A stretch of DNA of 64,000 nt from Herbidospora mongoliensis (GTDB taxonomy: Bacteria; Actinomycetota; Actinomycetes; Streptosporangiales; Streptosporangiaceae), in contig NZ_BBXD01000010.1 in the NCBI RefSeq assembly GCF_001570545.1, positions 248,001 to 312,000 of the forward strand, written 5' to 3'. Of this stretch, positions 25,814 through 33,658 are shown piece by piece. The translations under genes and the position numbers were made by a program. Under the pieces are notes generated by a model, which made no database searches, was not told the origin of the DNA, and worked only from the letters and a program-made list of their open reading frames with translations. The first letter of the stretch is position 1, and each line of letters begins with the position of its first letter.

Positions 25814-27002
25814 CGCTCGGGATCCTCTCTGTGTTGTAGGCGTGTAACCAGGCCACGTGGTCGTGCAGGTCCTGTTCGGACAGCCCGGCCAGCATGGAGT
25901 TCCGGTTCCGGGCGGCGTCGCCCGCGGGGTGGTAGAGCTGCTCGCCGAGCCACCGGGCGGCGCGCGTCGCCTTCGCGGTGCGCTCCCGCCGCAGCTCGGC
26001 GTAGGTGTCGAGGTCGGGGAAGACCCCGCCGAGCACGACCGCGTCCTCGAGAGCCGTGCAGGCGCCCTGGGCGGCGTACTGAAGCATCGGATGCGCCGCG
26101 TCGCCCAGCAGGGCCACGCGGCCATCGGTCCAGGTGTTCACCGGATCGCGGTCGCAGAGGACCCAGGTCCGCCACTCGTCGCCGAGCGCGAGCAGAGCTC
26201 GGGCGGTGTCGCTCAGATCGGGAAACTCGTTCTGTACGTGGTCTCGCGCGACCGGTTCCCCCGCGACCTCCCGGGTGGCTCCGTCGTCGCGGGTGGCGGC
26301 CAGATTGAGGAACGCGCCCCCGCCGATCGGATAGTGCACGAAGTGCCACTTGGGCCCGGCCCACAGGGTGACGACGTTCCACCGCAGCTCTTCGGGGACC
26401 CGGTCCATCGGGATGACCGACCGGTAGATCGTGTGACCGGAGACGCGCGGTCTCCCATCACCGACCATCCGCGCCCTGACCGCGGAGCGGATGCCATCGG
26501 CACCGATCAGGAAGTCGGCCTCGAAGGGGCCGTCTTCCGTCAGGGCGAGGACCTTGCCGGGGGCCTGTCCGCAGCCGGTGACGCCATGGTCCTGCGACAG
26601 TTCGTAGCCGGTGACGGCCTGGCCCGGCAGCAGCTCGATCCGGCTGTCGGCGCGGCAGGCGTCCAGCAACGGCTGGTAGAGGTCGCCCCGGGCGACGACG
26701 GCGTAGGGGTTGCCGAAGCGTTCCCGGTAGGTCCCCGTGAGGGGCAGCCCGGCGACGCGGTGGCCGGTGGTGCCGTCCATGAAGCGCAGTTCGTCGATGA
26801 AGACCGCGCGCTCGCGCACCTGGTCGCCGACGCCCAGCAGATCGAGGGCGCGGAACGCGTTGGGCGCGAGCTGGATCCCGGCGCCGAGTTCGGCGAACCG
26901 GTCACCGCGTTCGAGCACGGTCACGCGATTGCCTTCTCGGGCGATCGAGAGAGCGGCCGCCAGGCCGCCGATCCCGCCGCCGGCGATCAGTGTGTTCGCC
27001 AT
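25800..27002 (-). CDS. FAD-dependent aromatic hydroxylase (salicylate/3-hydroxybenzoate hydroxylase-like)
   Basis: The 400-residue flavoprotein has the N-terminal Rossmann motif LIAGGGIGGLAAAL, the GAGIQLAPNAFRAL segment, the DG motif in LIGADGIRSAVR, and the second FAD motif ALLGDAAHPMLQYAAQG. These are the class A flavin hydroxylase signatures shared by salicylate 1-monooxygenase and 3-hydroxybenzoate 6-hydroxylase. It is the first gene of the long minus-strand operon. The start at 27002 has AAAGGACGG upstream, and a TTACC-N17-GGTAA repeat lies 16 bp further. It probably hydroxylates the salicylate or benzoxazole part of the product. Confidence 0.85.
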   Translation of the reverse strand: MANTLIAGGGIGGLAAALSIAREGNRVTVLERGDRFAELGAGIQLAPNAFRALDLLGVGDQVRERAVFIDELRFMDGTTGHRVAGLPLTGTYRERFGNPYAVVARGDLYQPLLDACRADSRIELLPGQAVTGYELSQDHGVTGCGQAPGKVLALTEDGPFEADFLIGADGIRSAVRARMVGDGRPRVSGHTIYRSVIPMDRVPEELRWNVVTLWAGPKWHFVHYPIGGGAFLNLAATRDDGATREVAGEPVARDHVQNEFPDLSDTARALLALGDEWRTWVLCDRDPVNTWTDGRVALLGDAAHPMLQYAAQGACTALEDAVVLGGVFPDLDTYAELRRERTAKATRAARWLGEQLYHPAGDAARNRNSMLAGLSEQDLHDHVAWLHAYNTERIPSDAVR

Positions 27003-27017
27003 GTCCGTCCTTTCGCT

Positions 27018-27046
27018 GTTACCGCTTACAACGCTATGGCGGTAAC
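27018..27046. promoter_or_regulatory. Inverted-repeat operator upstream of the biosynthetic operon (TTACC-N17-GGTAA)
   Basis: GTTACCGC and GCGGTAAC form perfect 8-bp arms around a 13-bp spacer. The outer geometry TTACC-N17-GGTAA is identical to that at 28563-28589 by the regulator gene. The site lies 15 bp before the start codon of the first operon gene, where a repressor or activator of that promoter would bind. Confidence 0.7.
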
Positions 27047-27090
27047 CACAGGCAAACAATGGCACGGTGATTAGGGCTCCTTATGTAAAT

Positions 27091-27126
27091 AAAAGGCCGG
27101 CCTCCTTATGCGGAGACCGGCCTTTT
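27091..27126 (-). terminator. Rho-independent terminator (bidirectional stem-loop)
   Basis: A near-perfect stem lies 11 bp after the MFS stop (minus direction). The arms are AAAAGGCCGG-C-CTCC and GGAG-A-CCGGCCTTTT around the 6-nt loop TTATGC. The A and T runs on both sides allow function in either direction. It separates the exporter gene from the promoter of the biosynthetic operon. Confidence 0.85.
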
Positions 27127-27136
27127 CGGAGTTTTC

Positions 27137-28537
27137 TCAGGCGTTGACCTTCTCCGGTTCGGCGACCGGCGTCTCGGTCTTGCGCGCCGGCAGGACCGCC
27201 GCCGCGATCAGCGCGATCAGCACCGACAGGACCGTGCTGATCCCGAACGCGACGTGGTAGCTGCCGATGTTCTGCGGGTCGGTGCTGGGCACCGCCGCCG
27301 TCACGGCGATGGCCAGCAGCAGCCCGACCCCGAGCTGGCGCAGCGAGTTGTACAGACCGCTGGCCAGGCCCATCCGGGGCCCGTCGACCCCGGTCGTGGC
27401 GGCCACCGCGGTGGAGATCATCATGACCGTCACGCCGAGCCCGATCAGGACGCCGCCGGGCAGCACGTGCAGCCAGTAGCTCCCGCCCACGGGGATCGTG
27501 AGCAGCCAGGCGGAACCGGCGGTCAGGAAGGCGGCGCCGCCGATGAGCACGGGCCGGGGCCCGATGCGGCCGGTCAGGTCGGCCACGAACTTCGCGGCCA
27601 GGATGGTGACGACGGCCTGCGGGAAGAACGCGATGCCCGTCTGGATGGCGGAGTAGCCGAGGCCGTGCTGCATGTAGAGGGTCAGGAAGTAGGTCGAGAT
27701 CGACATGACGCCGCCCGACAGGAACGCGATCGAGTCACCCGCGACGACGCCGCGGATCTTGAAGATGGAGAGCGGCACCAGCGGGTTGGCCGACTTCGTC
27801 TGGAGGACGAAGAACGCGATGAGCAGCACCACGGCCCCGGCCAGCGGGTAGATGACGCCGGGCGCCGACCAGCCGTGGTCGGTGGCGGTGGTGAGGGCGT
27901 AGGTCAGCGCGCACATCCCGGCCGTGACCAGGATCGCGCCGGGGATGTCGATCTTCCGGCCGTGGCCGGTGACGTGGTCGGCGTCCAGGCGCTTGATCGC
28001 CCGAAGCACCAGCGCGACGCCGACGGGGACGTTCACGAACATGACCGCCCGCCAGCCGAACAGCTCGGTCAGGATGCCGCCGAAGAGCACACCGCCGGTG
28101 AACCCGGCCGAGGCGACCGCGCCGAAGATGCCCATGGCCTTCGCGCGCTCTTTGCCCTCGGGGTAGCCCGCCGCGATCAGCGCCAGCACGGCCGGCGAGA
28201 CCGCCGCCGCCGACAGGCCCTGCAGGGCGCGGGCCACGATGAGCATGATCGGCTCGGTCGCGATCCCACCCACTAATGAGGCGGCCGTGAAGACGACCAG
28301 GCCGCCCACGAACATCCTCTTGCGTCCCACGATGTCGCCGAGCCGCCCGCCGATCAGCAGGAACCCGCCGAAGAACAACGCGTACGCGCCGACGACCCAC
28401 TGCAGGGCGCTGTCGGTGAAACCTAGATCCTGCTGAATGGAGGGCAATGCGACGTTGACGATCGCAAAGTCCAGAACCAGCACGAACTGGGCCATACACA
28501 GCAATGCCAGGGCCGGCTTCCGGTTCTCCTGGAACAT
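27137..28537 (-). CDS. DHA2-family MFS drug exporter (14-TM type)
   Basis: This 466-residue protein has about 14 hydrophobic helices. Helix 1 motif D1 is LDFAIVNVALPSIQQDLGF, motif A is GGRLGDIVGRKRMF, and motif C lies in GAVASAGFTGGVLFGG. These mark the EmrB/QacA drug-H+ antiporters. Its gene is divergent from the CGNR regulator and lies between the two biosynthetic halves, so export of the product, and thereby self-resistance, is the likely role. AGGAGGA precedes the ATG. The shared 25-54 bp promoter region carries the TTACC-N17-GGTAA operator. Confidence 0.88.
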   Translation of the reverse strand: MFQENRKPALALLCMAQFVLVLDFAIVNVALPSIQQDLGFTDSALQWVVGAYALFFGGFLLIGGRLGDIVGRKRMFVGGLVVFTAASLVGGIATEPIMLIVARALQGLSAAAVSPAVLALIAAGYPEGKERAKAMGIFGAVASAGFTGGVLFGGILTELFGWRAVMFVNVPVGVALVLRAIKRLDADHVTGHGRKIDIPGAILVTAGMCALTYALTTATDHGWSAPGVIYPLAGAVVLLIAFFVLQTKSANPLVPLSIFKIRGVVAGDSIAFLSGGVMSISTYFLTLYMQHGLGYSAIQTGIAFFPQAVVTILAAKFVADLTGRIGPRPVLIGGAAFLTAGSAWLLTIPVGGSYWLHVLPGGVLIGLGVTVMMISTAVAATTGVDGPRMGLASGLYNSLRQLGVGLLLAIAVTAAVPSTDPQNIGSYHVAFGISTVLSVLIALIAAAVLPARKTETPVAEPEKVNA

Positions 28538-28562
28538 GGTCTTTCCTCCTCTTGCTTGATTG

Positions 28563-28589
28563 TTACCAGTGAAATCCGTTTACTGGTAA
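28563..28589. promoter_or_regulatory. Inverted-repeat operator at the exporter/regulator divergent promoter (TTACC-N17-GGTAA)
   Basis: TTACCAGT and ACTGGTAA are perfect 8-bp arms around 11 bp, and the TTACC/GGTAA half-sites are 17 bp apart exactly as at 27019-27045. The site ends two bases before the CGNR regulator's start codon and lies 25 bp from the exporter's start, so one bound dimer could cover both promoters. Confidence 0.72.
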
Positions 28590-28591
28590 GT

Positions 28592-29149
28592 ATGAAAGGT
28601 CAGCCGGGAGACAGGGAGATCGCGCCGGGGCCGCTGGCGCTGGTTCAGTCGTTCGTGAACAGCGTCAATGTGGAGTTCGGGCCCGACGAGTTCGCGACGA
28701 CCGAGGGGGTCGGGCGCTGGCTCGGCCGCAACGGGTTCGCCGTGGAAGGAGTCGGCGAGCTCGACCGGCGCGATGCCGTCACTCTGCGGGAGGCGCTGCG
28801 TGCCGTCCTGCGGGAGAACAACGGCTCCGCCCCCGATCGGGAGGCGCGGCTGACCATCGACCACGTCGCCCGCGACTGCCCGCTGGTGCTGTCGGGCCAG
28901 ACCTTGAGCCTGCGCCCGGCGATGGTGGATCTGAGAGGGGTCTTCGCGACCGTCTTGGCCGCTGTGGCCGGAGCGGTCGCCGATGGTTCGTGGTCCCGGC
29001 TGAAGGCCTGCCACGAGCATCGATGTGAATGGGCCTTCTACGACCGCTCCCGCAACCGGGGCAGCCGCTGGTGCTCGATGGCCGTGTGCGGCACCCGAGC
29101 GAAGATGCGGACCTACCGCAGTGGAGCAGTCGGCCGCGTGGAGAGCTGA
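28592..29149 (+). CDS. CGNR-type zinc-finger transcriptional regulator
   Basis: The 185-residue protein has the ABATE/CGNR arrangement: an N-terminal ligand-sensing domain (LVQSFVNSVNVEFG ... LREALRAVL) and a C-terminal zinc finger with C-x4-C in CHEHRCEWAFYDRSRNRG and C-x4-C in CSMAVCGTR. The name-giving CGNR reads CGTR here. I use the ATG at 28592, which follows the operator by two bases and has no Shine-Dalgarno, so the mRNA may be leaderless. It is the best candidate for the pathway-specific regulator that binds the two matching inverted repeats. Confidence 0.83.
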   Translation: MKGQPGDREIAPGPLALVQSFVNSVNVEFGPDEFATTEGVGRWLGRNGFAVEGVGELDRRDAVTLREALRAVLRENNGSAPDREARLTIDHVARDCPLVLSGQTLSLRPAMVDLRGVFATVLAAVAGAVADGSWSRLKACHEHRCEWAFYDRSRNRGSRWCSMAVCGTRAKMRTYRSGAVGRVES

Positions 29150-29214
29150 CCGGCGAGGCTTCGACGCGACCGTCGAGGTCACGGCACCACCTCTCGATAC
29201 GAGAGCCGTCGAGA

Positions 29215-30354
29215 TCATGGTGCGGCCTCCCGTCCGAGGAGCTGACGGGCGACCACGAGCTTCGTCGCCGCGGCGGTGCCGTCGGCCAACTGCAGGCCGA
29301 TGACGTCTCTGAACCGCTGGGCCACCGGGCCGTCCTCCGACCAGCCGACGTGGCCCATCGTGAGGAGCGACTGGTGGACGGCCTCCATGGCGGCCTTCGG
29401 GGCCCACCACTTGGCCATGTTCGCGGGCAGGCGCGGGTCGCGTCCGGCGTCGGCGGCGGCCAGGGCCTCATAGGAGACCAGGCGGGCCGCGTGCAGCATC
29501 GTCGCGTGCTCGACCAGTGGGAACGCGACCGACTGGAACCTGCCGATCGGCTGCCCGAAGGCCTCCCGCAGTCCGGCGTAGGCGATGGCCTCGTCCAGGG
29601 CGGCCTTGCCGACGGCGATGGCCATCAGCGAGATCAGCGCCCGGGACACCCCGAAGCCGCGCATGACCTCCACGAATCCGGCGCCGGGCCGGCCGACCAG
29701 GTCCTCGTCGGCGACCCGCAGGCCGTCGAGGGTGAACCGGCCGCGACCGCCGGACCGGCAGCCCAGGTCGGAGTGCAGTTCCCGGCGCACGCCGTGCATC
29801 GGGGTGTAGAAGGCGCTGATCCCGCGCGCGCCGGACTCGCCGGTGCGGGCGAACAGGAGGCCGTGGGTGGCGTAGGCGGTGGCCATGATGGAGGTCTTCT
29901 CGCCGGTCAGCCGCCAGCCGTCGCGATCGTGTTCGGCGGTGGCCTCGATGGCCGCCGCGTCTGTCCCGTGGCCGGACTCGGTGAGGCCGAGGGCGACGAT
30001 GGACGTACCGGAGGCGATCCCGGGAAGCCAGCGGGCCAGCTGCGACGGGGTTCCGTTCGCGGCCAGCACGCCGCCGACCAGTGCCGCGTTGAGCACGGGA
30101 TAGCAGACCGACAGGTCGGCCGCCGCGAGCTCTTCGAGGACGATGCCGGCGCTGACCGCGTCGAGCCCCTGGCCGCCGAACTCCTCGGGGACACGGATCG
30201 AGAAGAGACCCTCGGCCGCCATCTCGGTGAGCAGGCCCGGACGATATTCGCCCCGCCGGTCGCTCTCGGCCCGGAAGGGCGCGATGCGGTCGGCGGCGAA
30301 CTCGCGGACCCGTTTGGCCAGCGTCTCCTGCTGGGGTGTGAAGTCGGTGTTCAT
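29215..30354 (-). CDS. Acyl-CoA dehydrogenase-like flavoprotein
   Basis: This 379-residue protein has the ACAD domain order: N-terminal helices (RVPEEFGGQGLDAVSAG), the middle beta domain with GLTESGHGTDAAAIEATAE and WRLTGEKTSI, and a C-terminal helical domain (REAFGQPIGRFQSVAF). The usual catalytic Glu of the YEGT-like motif is Asp358 in LADGTAAATK. Its ATG overlaps the stop of the adenylating ligase, suggesting it desaturates or oxidises the acyl group that the ligase activates. It is the last gene of the minus-strand operon of the carrier-protein half. Confidence 0.85.
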   Translation of the reverse strand: MNTDFTPQQETLAKRVREFAADRIAPFRAESDRRGEYRPGLLTEMAAEGLFSIRVPEEFGGQGLDAVSAGIVLEELAAADLSVCYPVLNAALVGGVLAANGTPSQLARWLPGIASGTSIVALGLTESGHGTDAAAIEATAEHDRDGWRLTGEKTSIMATAYATHGLLFARTGESGARGISAFYTPMHGVRRELHSDLGCRSGGRGRFTLDGLRVADEDLVGRPGAGFVEVMRGFGVSRALISLMAIAVGKAALDEAIAYAGLREAFGQPIGRFQSVAFPLVEHATMLHAARLVSYEALAAADAGRDPRLPANMAKWWAPKAAMEAVHQSLLTMGHVGWSEDGPVAQRFRDVIGLQLADGTAAATKLVVARQLLGREAAP

Positions 30355-31826
30355 CGCAGCCCCTCTCGCAGGGCGAATTTCTGGATCTTTCCGGACGGCG
30401 TGCGCGGCAACGACCCGACGATCTCCAGCCGTTCCGGCCAGTACTGCTTGGCCATCCCGAGCCCGGCCAGATGAACCCGCAGGTCGTCGAGGCTGAGCGT
30501 CTTCGACGCGACCATCACCGCGCAGGCCCGCTCGCCGAGCCGCGCGTCGGGGTAGCCGACGACCGCGACGTCGCTGATGGAGGAGTGCCGGAGCAGGGCG
30601 TTCTCGACCTCGACGACCGGGATGTTCTCGGCGCCGCGCATGATGACGTCCTTCACCCGGCCGATGATCCGGATCCCGCCGTACCCGTCGTCACGCGCCA
30701 GATCGCCGGTGTCGAACCAGCCGTCGACGGTGAGGCACGCCTGGTAGACGTGGTCGCGCCGGAAGTAGCCGAGGCACTGCGACGCGCCGCGCACCTGGAG
30801 CCTGCCGTCCGCGGCGATCCGCACCTCCATGCCGGGCACGGCCGTCCCGTCGCTCTCGGCGGCCCGCATCGGCGGGTCCTCCGGCCGGGTGATGGTGACG
30901 CAGCCGTTTTCCGTCATGCCCCACAGGGCGTAGAGACGGCAGCCGAGCACGTCGCGGGAGCGTTCGACCAGGTAGGGCGCGATGGGCGCGCTGCCGGTCG
31001 CGAAGGTCTCCAGCGCGGACAGATCTCGGGGATCTTCGGCCTGGGTCTCGATGAGGTCGGACAGGAAGGTCGGGGCGCCCATGAAGAAGGTCACCCGGCT
31101 CTCCTGGAGGATGTCGAGCATCCGCCCGGCGTCCCACGACTCGACGTGGATCGCGGTGCCGCCGAGCAGCAGCGGCATGATCAGGTTCCAGGTGAAGCCG
31201 GCCTGGTGGGTCGTCGGCGACCCCATGGCCGTGACGACGTCGGCGGTCAGGTGGAGGACGTCGGCCTGCGCCCGGTTCATCGCGTAGAGGGTGTTGTGGC
31301 TGTGGACGACGCCCTTCGGCTCCCCGGTCGTCCCGGAGGTGAACGCCACCTGCGCGGGGTCGTCGGGACCCGACTCGGTGACTCCCGCGAGGTCGGTCTC
31401 CGGAAGGGACAGTTCCTCGATGAAGAGGGTGTGGCGCAGGTGGGGCGCGTCCACGGAGGCGATCATTTCCCGGTACGAGAACCCGCGGAACTCCTCCCGC
31501 GCGATGTAGACGGGGCTCTCGGTCAGGTTCAGCATGAACTGGACCTCACGCCGCCGCATGATCGGCACGATGGGACCGGGGATCGCCCCGATCCGGTAGC
31601 ACGCCAGGATCAACGCGACGAGCTGCCACGAGTTGGGCAGCTGCAACGTCACGACCTGGCCCTTCGTCACACCGAGGCGGTGCAGCAGGGTGGCCGTGCG
31701 GTCGACGCGGTCGAGCAGGTCGCCGTAAGTGAGTTCGACGGCCGTGTCGTCCTGATGGCAGACCAGGGCGAGTTTGCCCGCCGGGTGGCCCCGGAGGTCG
31801 TCGAGGATGGTCACGTCGCGGGTCAT
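30351..31826 (-). CDS. Acyl-CoA/acyl-AMP ligase (ANL superfamily)
   Basis: The 491-residue enzyme has the ANL core motifs: A3 VAFTSGTTGEPKGVVHSH, A5 ALWGMTENG, A7 FDTGDLA, A8 GRVKDVIMRGAENIP, and the C-terminal GKIQKFAL with the catalytic Lys. It resembles medium-chain or cyclohexanecarboxylate-CoA ligases more than aryl-AMP ligases. It is coupled by ATGA overlaps to the transketolase C-subunit gene upstream and the acyl-CoA dehydrogenase downstream. It may activate a carboxylic acid for attachment to the carrier-protein-derived amino acid. The substrate is not predictable by eye. Confidence 0.85.
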   Translation of the reverse strand: MTRDVTILDDLRGHPAGKLALVCHQDDTAVELTYGDLLDRVDRTATLLHRLGVTKGQVVTLQLPNSWQLVALILACYRIGAIPGPIVPIMRRREVQFMLNLTESPVYIAREEFRGFSYREMIASVDAPHLRHTLFIEELSLPETDLAGVTESGPDDPAQVAFTSGTTGEPKGVVHSHNTLYAMNRAQADVLHLTADVVTAMGSPTTHQAGFTWNLIMPLLLGGTAIHVESWDAGRMLDILQESRVTFFMGAPTFLSDLIETQAEDPRDLSALETFATGSAPIAPYLVERSRDVLGCRLYALWGMTENGCVTITRPEDPPMRAAESDGTAVPGMEVRIAADGRLQVRGASQCLGYFRRDHVYQACLTVDGWFDTGDLARDDGYGGIRIIGRVKDVIMRGAENIPVVEVENALLRHSSISDVAVVGYPDARLGERACAVMVASKTLSLDDLRVHLAGLGMAKQYWPERLEIVGSLPRTPSGKIQKFALREGLR

Positions 31827-32749
31827 CGCAGGTCCCTCCGGAGGGCTGTGCGGACTTTCGCCGCGACCGCGGCTGAGGTGACGCCACCGCGCTCGGCGAG
31901 ATACCGCTGCCCGCCGGAGACGGGGACGAACGCGTCCGGCATCGCAACCCGGAGCACCAGGCTCGGGGTGATCTCGGCGAGCGATTCGGCCACGGCGGAT
32001 CCGAATCCGGCGTTCCGCCAGTGCTCCTCGACGGTGACGACCACGCCGGAGCGCTGGGCGTGGGCGGCGATCGTGGCGACGTCCAGGGGCTTGACGGTGT
32101 GGACGTTGAGCACCGACGCGCTGATGCCCTCCTCTTCGAGGGCGTCGGCGGCGTCGAGGGCGGCGATCACCGGGTACGGCCCGCAGGCCGCCAGCGTCAC
32201 GTCGGTACCGTCTCTGAGCACCTGGGCCCGGCCGAGCTCGACCGGCGGGGCGTCGGGGAGCTCGGGGGTCGCGTTGCGGCCGAGCCGCAGGTAGACCGGG
32301 CCGTCGACGCGGAGCGACTGCCGGAACAGGGTCCCGGTCTGCGGGCCGTCGGCCGGCACGACCACGGTCATGTTGGGCAGGGTCCGCATCACGGCCAGGT
32401 CTTCCAGCGCGTGGTGGGTCGGGCCGAGGTGCCCGGCGGAGACGCCCGAATGGGTCGCGGCGATCCGCACCGGCAGGTTGTTGAGGGCGATGTCGATCTT
32501 CACGGCCTCGTTGGCGCGCGACGACGCGAACGCCGCCATGGTGTTGACCAGCGGCATCCGGCCCGACTTGGCGAGGCCGGCGGCCGCGCCCATCAGCGTG
32601 TGCTCGGCGATGCCGAGGTTCACGTAGCGCTCGGGGAAGGCGGTCTTGTCGAAGAGCCCGGTGTCGGAGTCGAGGCAGACGAGCCGCTCGTCCTGGGGAA
32701 GCAGTTCCAGGACGGCTTCCCGATAGACCTCACGAGATGACGCGGTCAT
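31823..32749 (-). CDS. Transketolase, C-terminal subunit
   Basis: This 308-residue protein corresponds to the pyrimidine-binding and C-terminal domains of transketolase. It has RYVNLGIAEHTLMGAAAGLA (containing the thiamine-activating Glu), ATHSGVSAGHLGPTHHALEDLAVMR, VVVPADG, and a C-terminal domain VVTVEEHWRNAGFGSAVAE. Split transketolases occur in secondary-metabolite clusters. In the amino-group-carrier-protein pathway to DADH, a two-subunit transketolase adds a two-carbon ketol unit to a carrier-bound semialdehyde. The start overlaps the N-subunit stop by four bases, consistent with one enzyme from two genes. Confidence 0.9.
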   Translation of the reverse strand: MTASSREVYREAVLELLPQDERLVCLDSDTGLFDKTAFPERYVNLGIAEHTLMGAAAGLAKSGRMPLVNTMAAFASSRANEAVKIDIALNNLPVRIAATHSGVSAGHLGPTHHALEDLAVMRTLPNMTVVVPADGPQTGTLFRQSLRVDGPVYLRLGRNATPELPDAPPVELGRAQVLRDGTDVTLAACGPYPVIAALDAADALEEEGISASVLNVHTVKPLDVATIAAHAQRSGVVVTVEEHWRNAGFGSAVAESLAEITPSLVLRVAMPDAFVPVSGGQRYLAERGGVTSAAVAAKVRTALRRDLR

Positions 32750-33582
32750 GAGCCGGCCCCCTTTCGCAGTGCGGCGAGGGCCTTGGCGTGCTGGCGTTCG
32801 CCGAGCTTGGCGTAGTGGCTGCGGGGCTGGTCCTCGACGAACGGGATGCCCTTGCCCTTCACGGTGTGGGCGATCACGACCGTCGGTTTGCCCGGTACCG
32901 GGGGCTCGCTCAGCGCGGTCTCGAGTTCTTCTATTGAGTGGCCGTCGACCTCTCGTACGGACCAACCGAAGGCCGACCAGCGATCGGCCAGAGGTTCGAG
33001 GGCGTCGATCGTCTCGGTCGCGCCGGTGATCTGGAGCCGGTTCCGGTCGACGACGGCGACGATGCCGTCGAGTCGCTGGGCGGCGGCCACCGAGGCGGCC
33101 TCCCAGACGGACCCCTCCTGGAGTTCACCGTCGCCCATGACGACGAAACAGCGCCGGTCCGTGCCGTCGAGCCGGAACCCGAGCGCGAACCCGACCGCCA
33201 GTGCCAGCCCGTGGCCGAGAGACCCGGAGGGCATCTCGACGCCGGGGATCTCGGCGTGCGGGTGGGCCATGAACTCGCTGCCCGGCTGGGCGTATTCGTC
33301 GAGTCGGGTCGCCGGGAAGAACCCCGCCTCGGTCAGCGCGGCGTAGAGGGCCAGCCCGCCGTGCCCCTTGCTGAGCAGCAGCACGTCCCGTGACGGATCG
33401 GCGGGCCGCAGCGGATCGACGCGTAGCACCCGCGTGTAGAGGGTCGCGAGGATCTCGGCGAGCGACATCGAGCCGCCCAGGTGGCCGCCCTCCGCGCTCG
33501 CGCACAGGTTGACGATGTGCTCCCTGATCCGGGCGGCGGTCTCGGCCGCCGTGCCCGGCGGGGCACCGATGGTGGTGGTCAT
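32746..33582 (-). CDS. Transketolase, N-terminal subunit
   Basis: The 278-residue protein is the thiamine-diphosphate pyrophosphate-binding half of transketolase. It has SAEGGHLGGSMSLAEIL, LLSKGHGGLALYAAL, GSLGHGLALAVG, and the ThDP/Mg motif GDGELQEGSVWEA ending in VDRNRLQ. AGGAG precedes the ATG. It lies 75 bp after the ArgC-like gene, in a gap with a small tandem repeat (33630-33658). Together with the C subunit it should transfer a ketol group; the acceptor is most likely the aldehyde made by the ArgC/LysY homologue. Confidence 0.9.
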   Translation of the reverse strand: MTTTIGAPPGTAAETAARIREHIVNLCASAEGGHLGGSMSLAEILATLYTRVLRVDPLRPADPSRDVLLLSKGHGGLALYAALTEAGFFPATRLDEYAQPGSEFMAHPHAEIPGVEMPSGSLGHGLALAVGFALGFRLDGTDRRCFVVMGDGELQEGSVWEAASVAAAQRLDGIVAVVDRNRLQITGATETIDALEPLADRWSAFGWSVREVDGHSIEELETALSEPPVPGKPTVVIAHTVKGKGIPFVEDQPRSHYAKLGERQHAKALAALRKGAGS

Positions 33583-33629
33583 CCGGGTCTCCTAAAGGGG
33601 GTGCCGGCTGGGTTTGAGCGCGGGCCTGG

Positions 33630-33658
33630 TTCGGGGGCGGCCCAATTCGGGGGCGGCC
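33630..33658 (-). repeat. Short tandem repeat downstream of the ArgC-like gene
   Basis: TTCGGGGGCGGCC occurs twice at a 16-bp period (33630 and 33646) just after the reductase stop on the minus strand. It is not a hairpin and not followed by a T run. It may reflect slippage or a processing site in the 75-bp gap. Confidence 0.4.
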
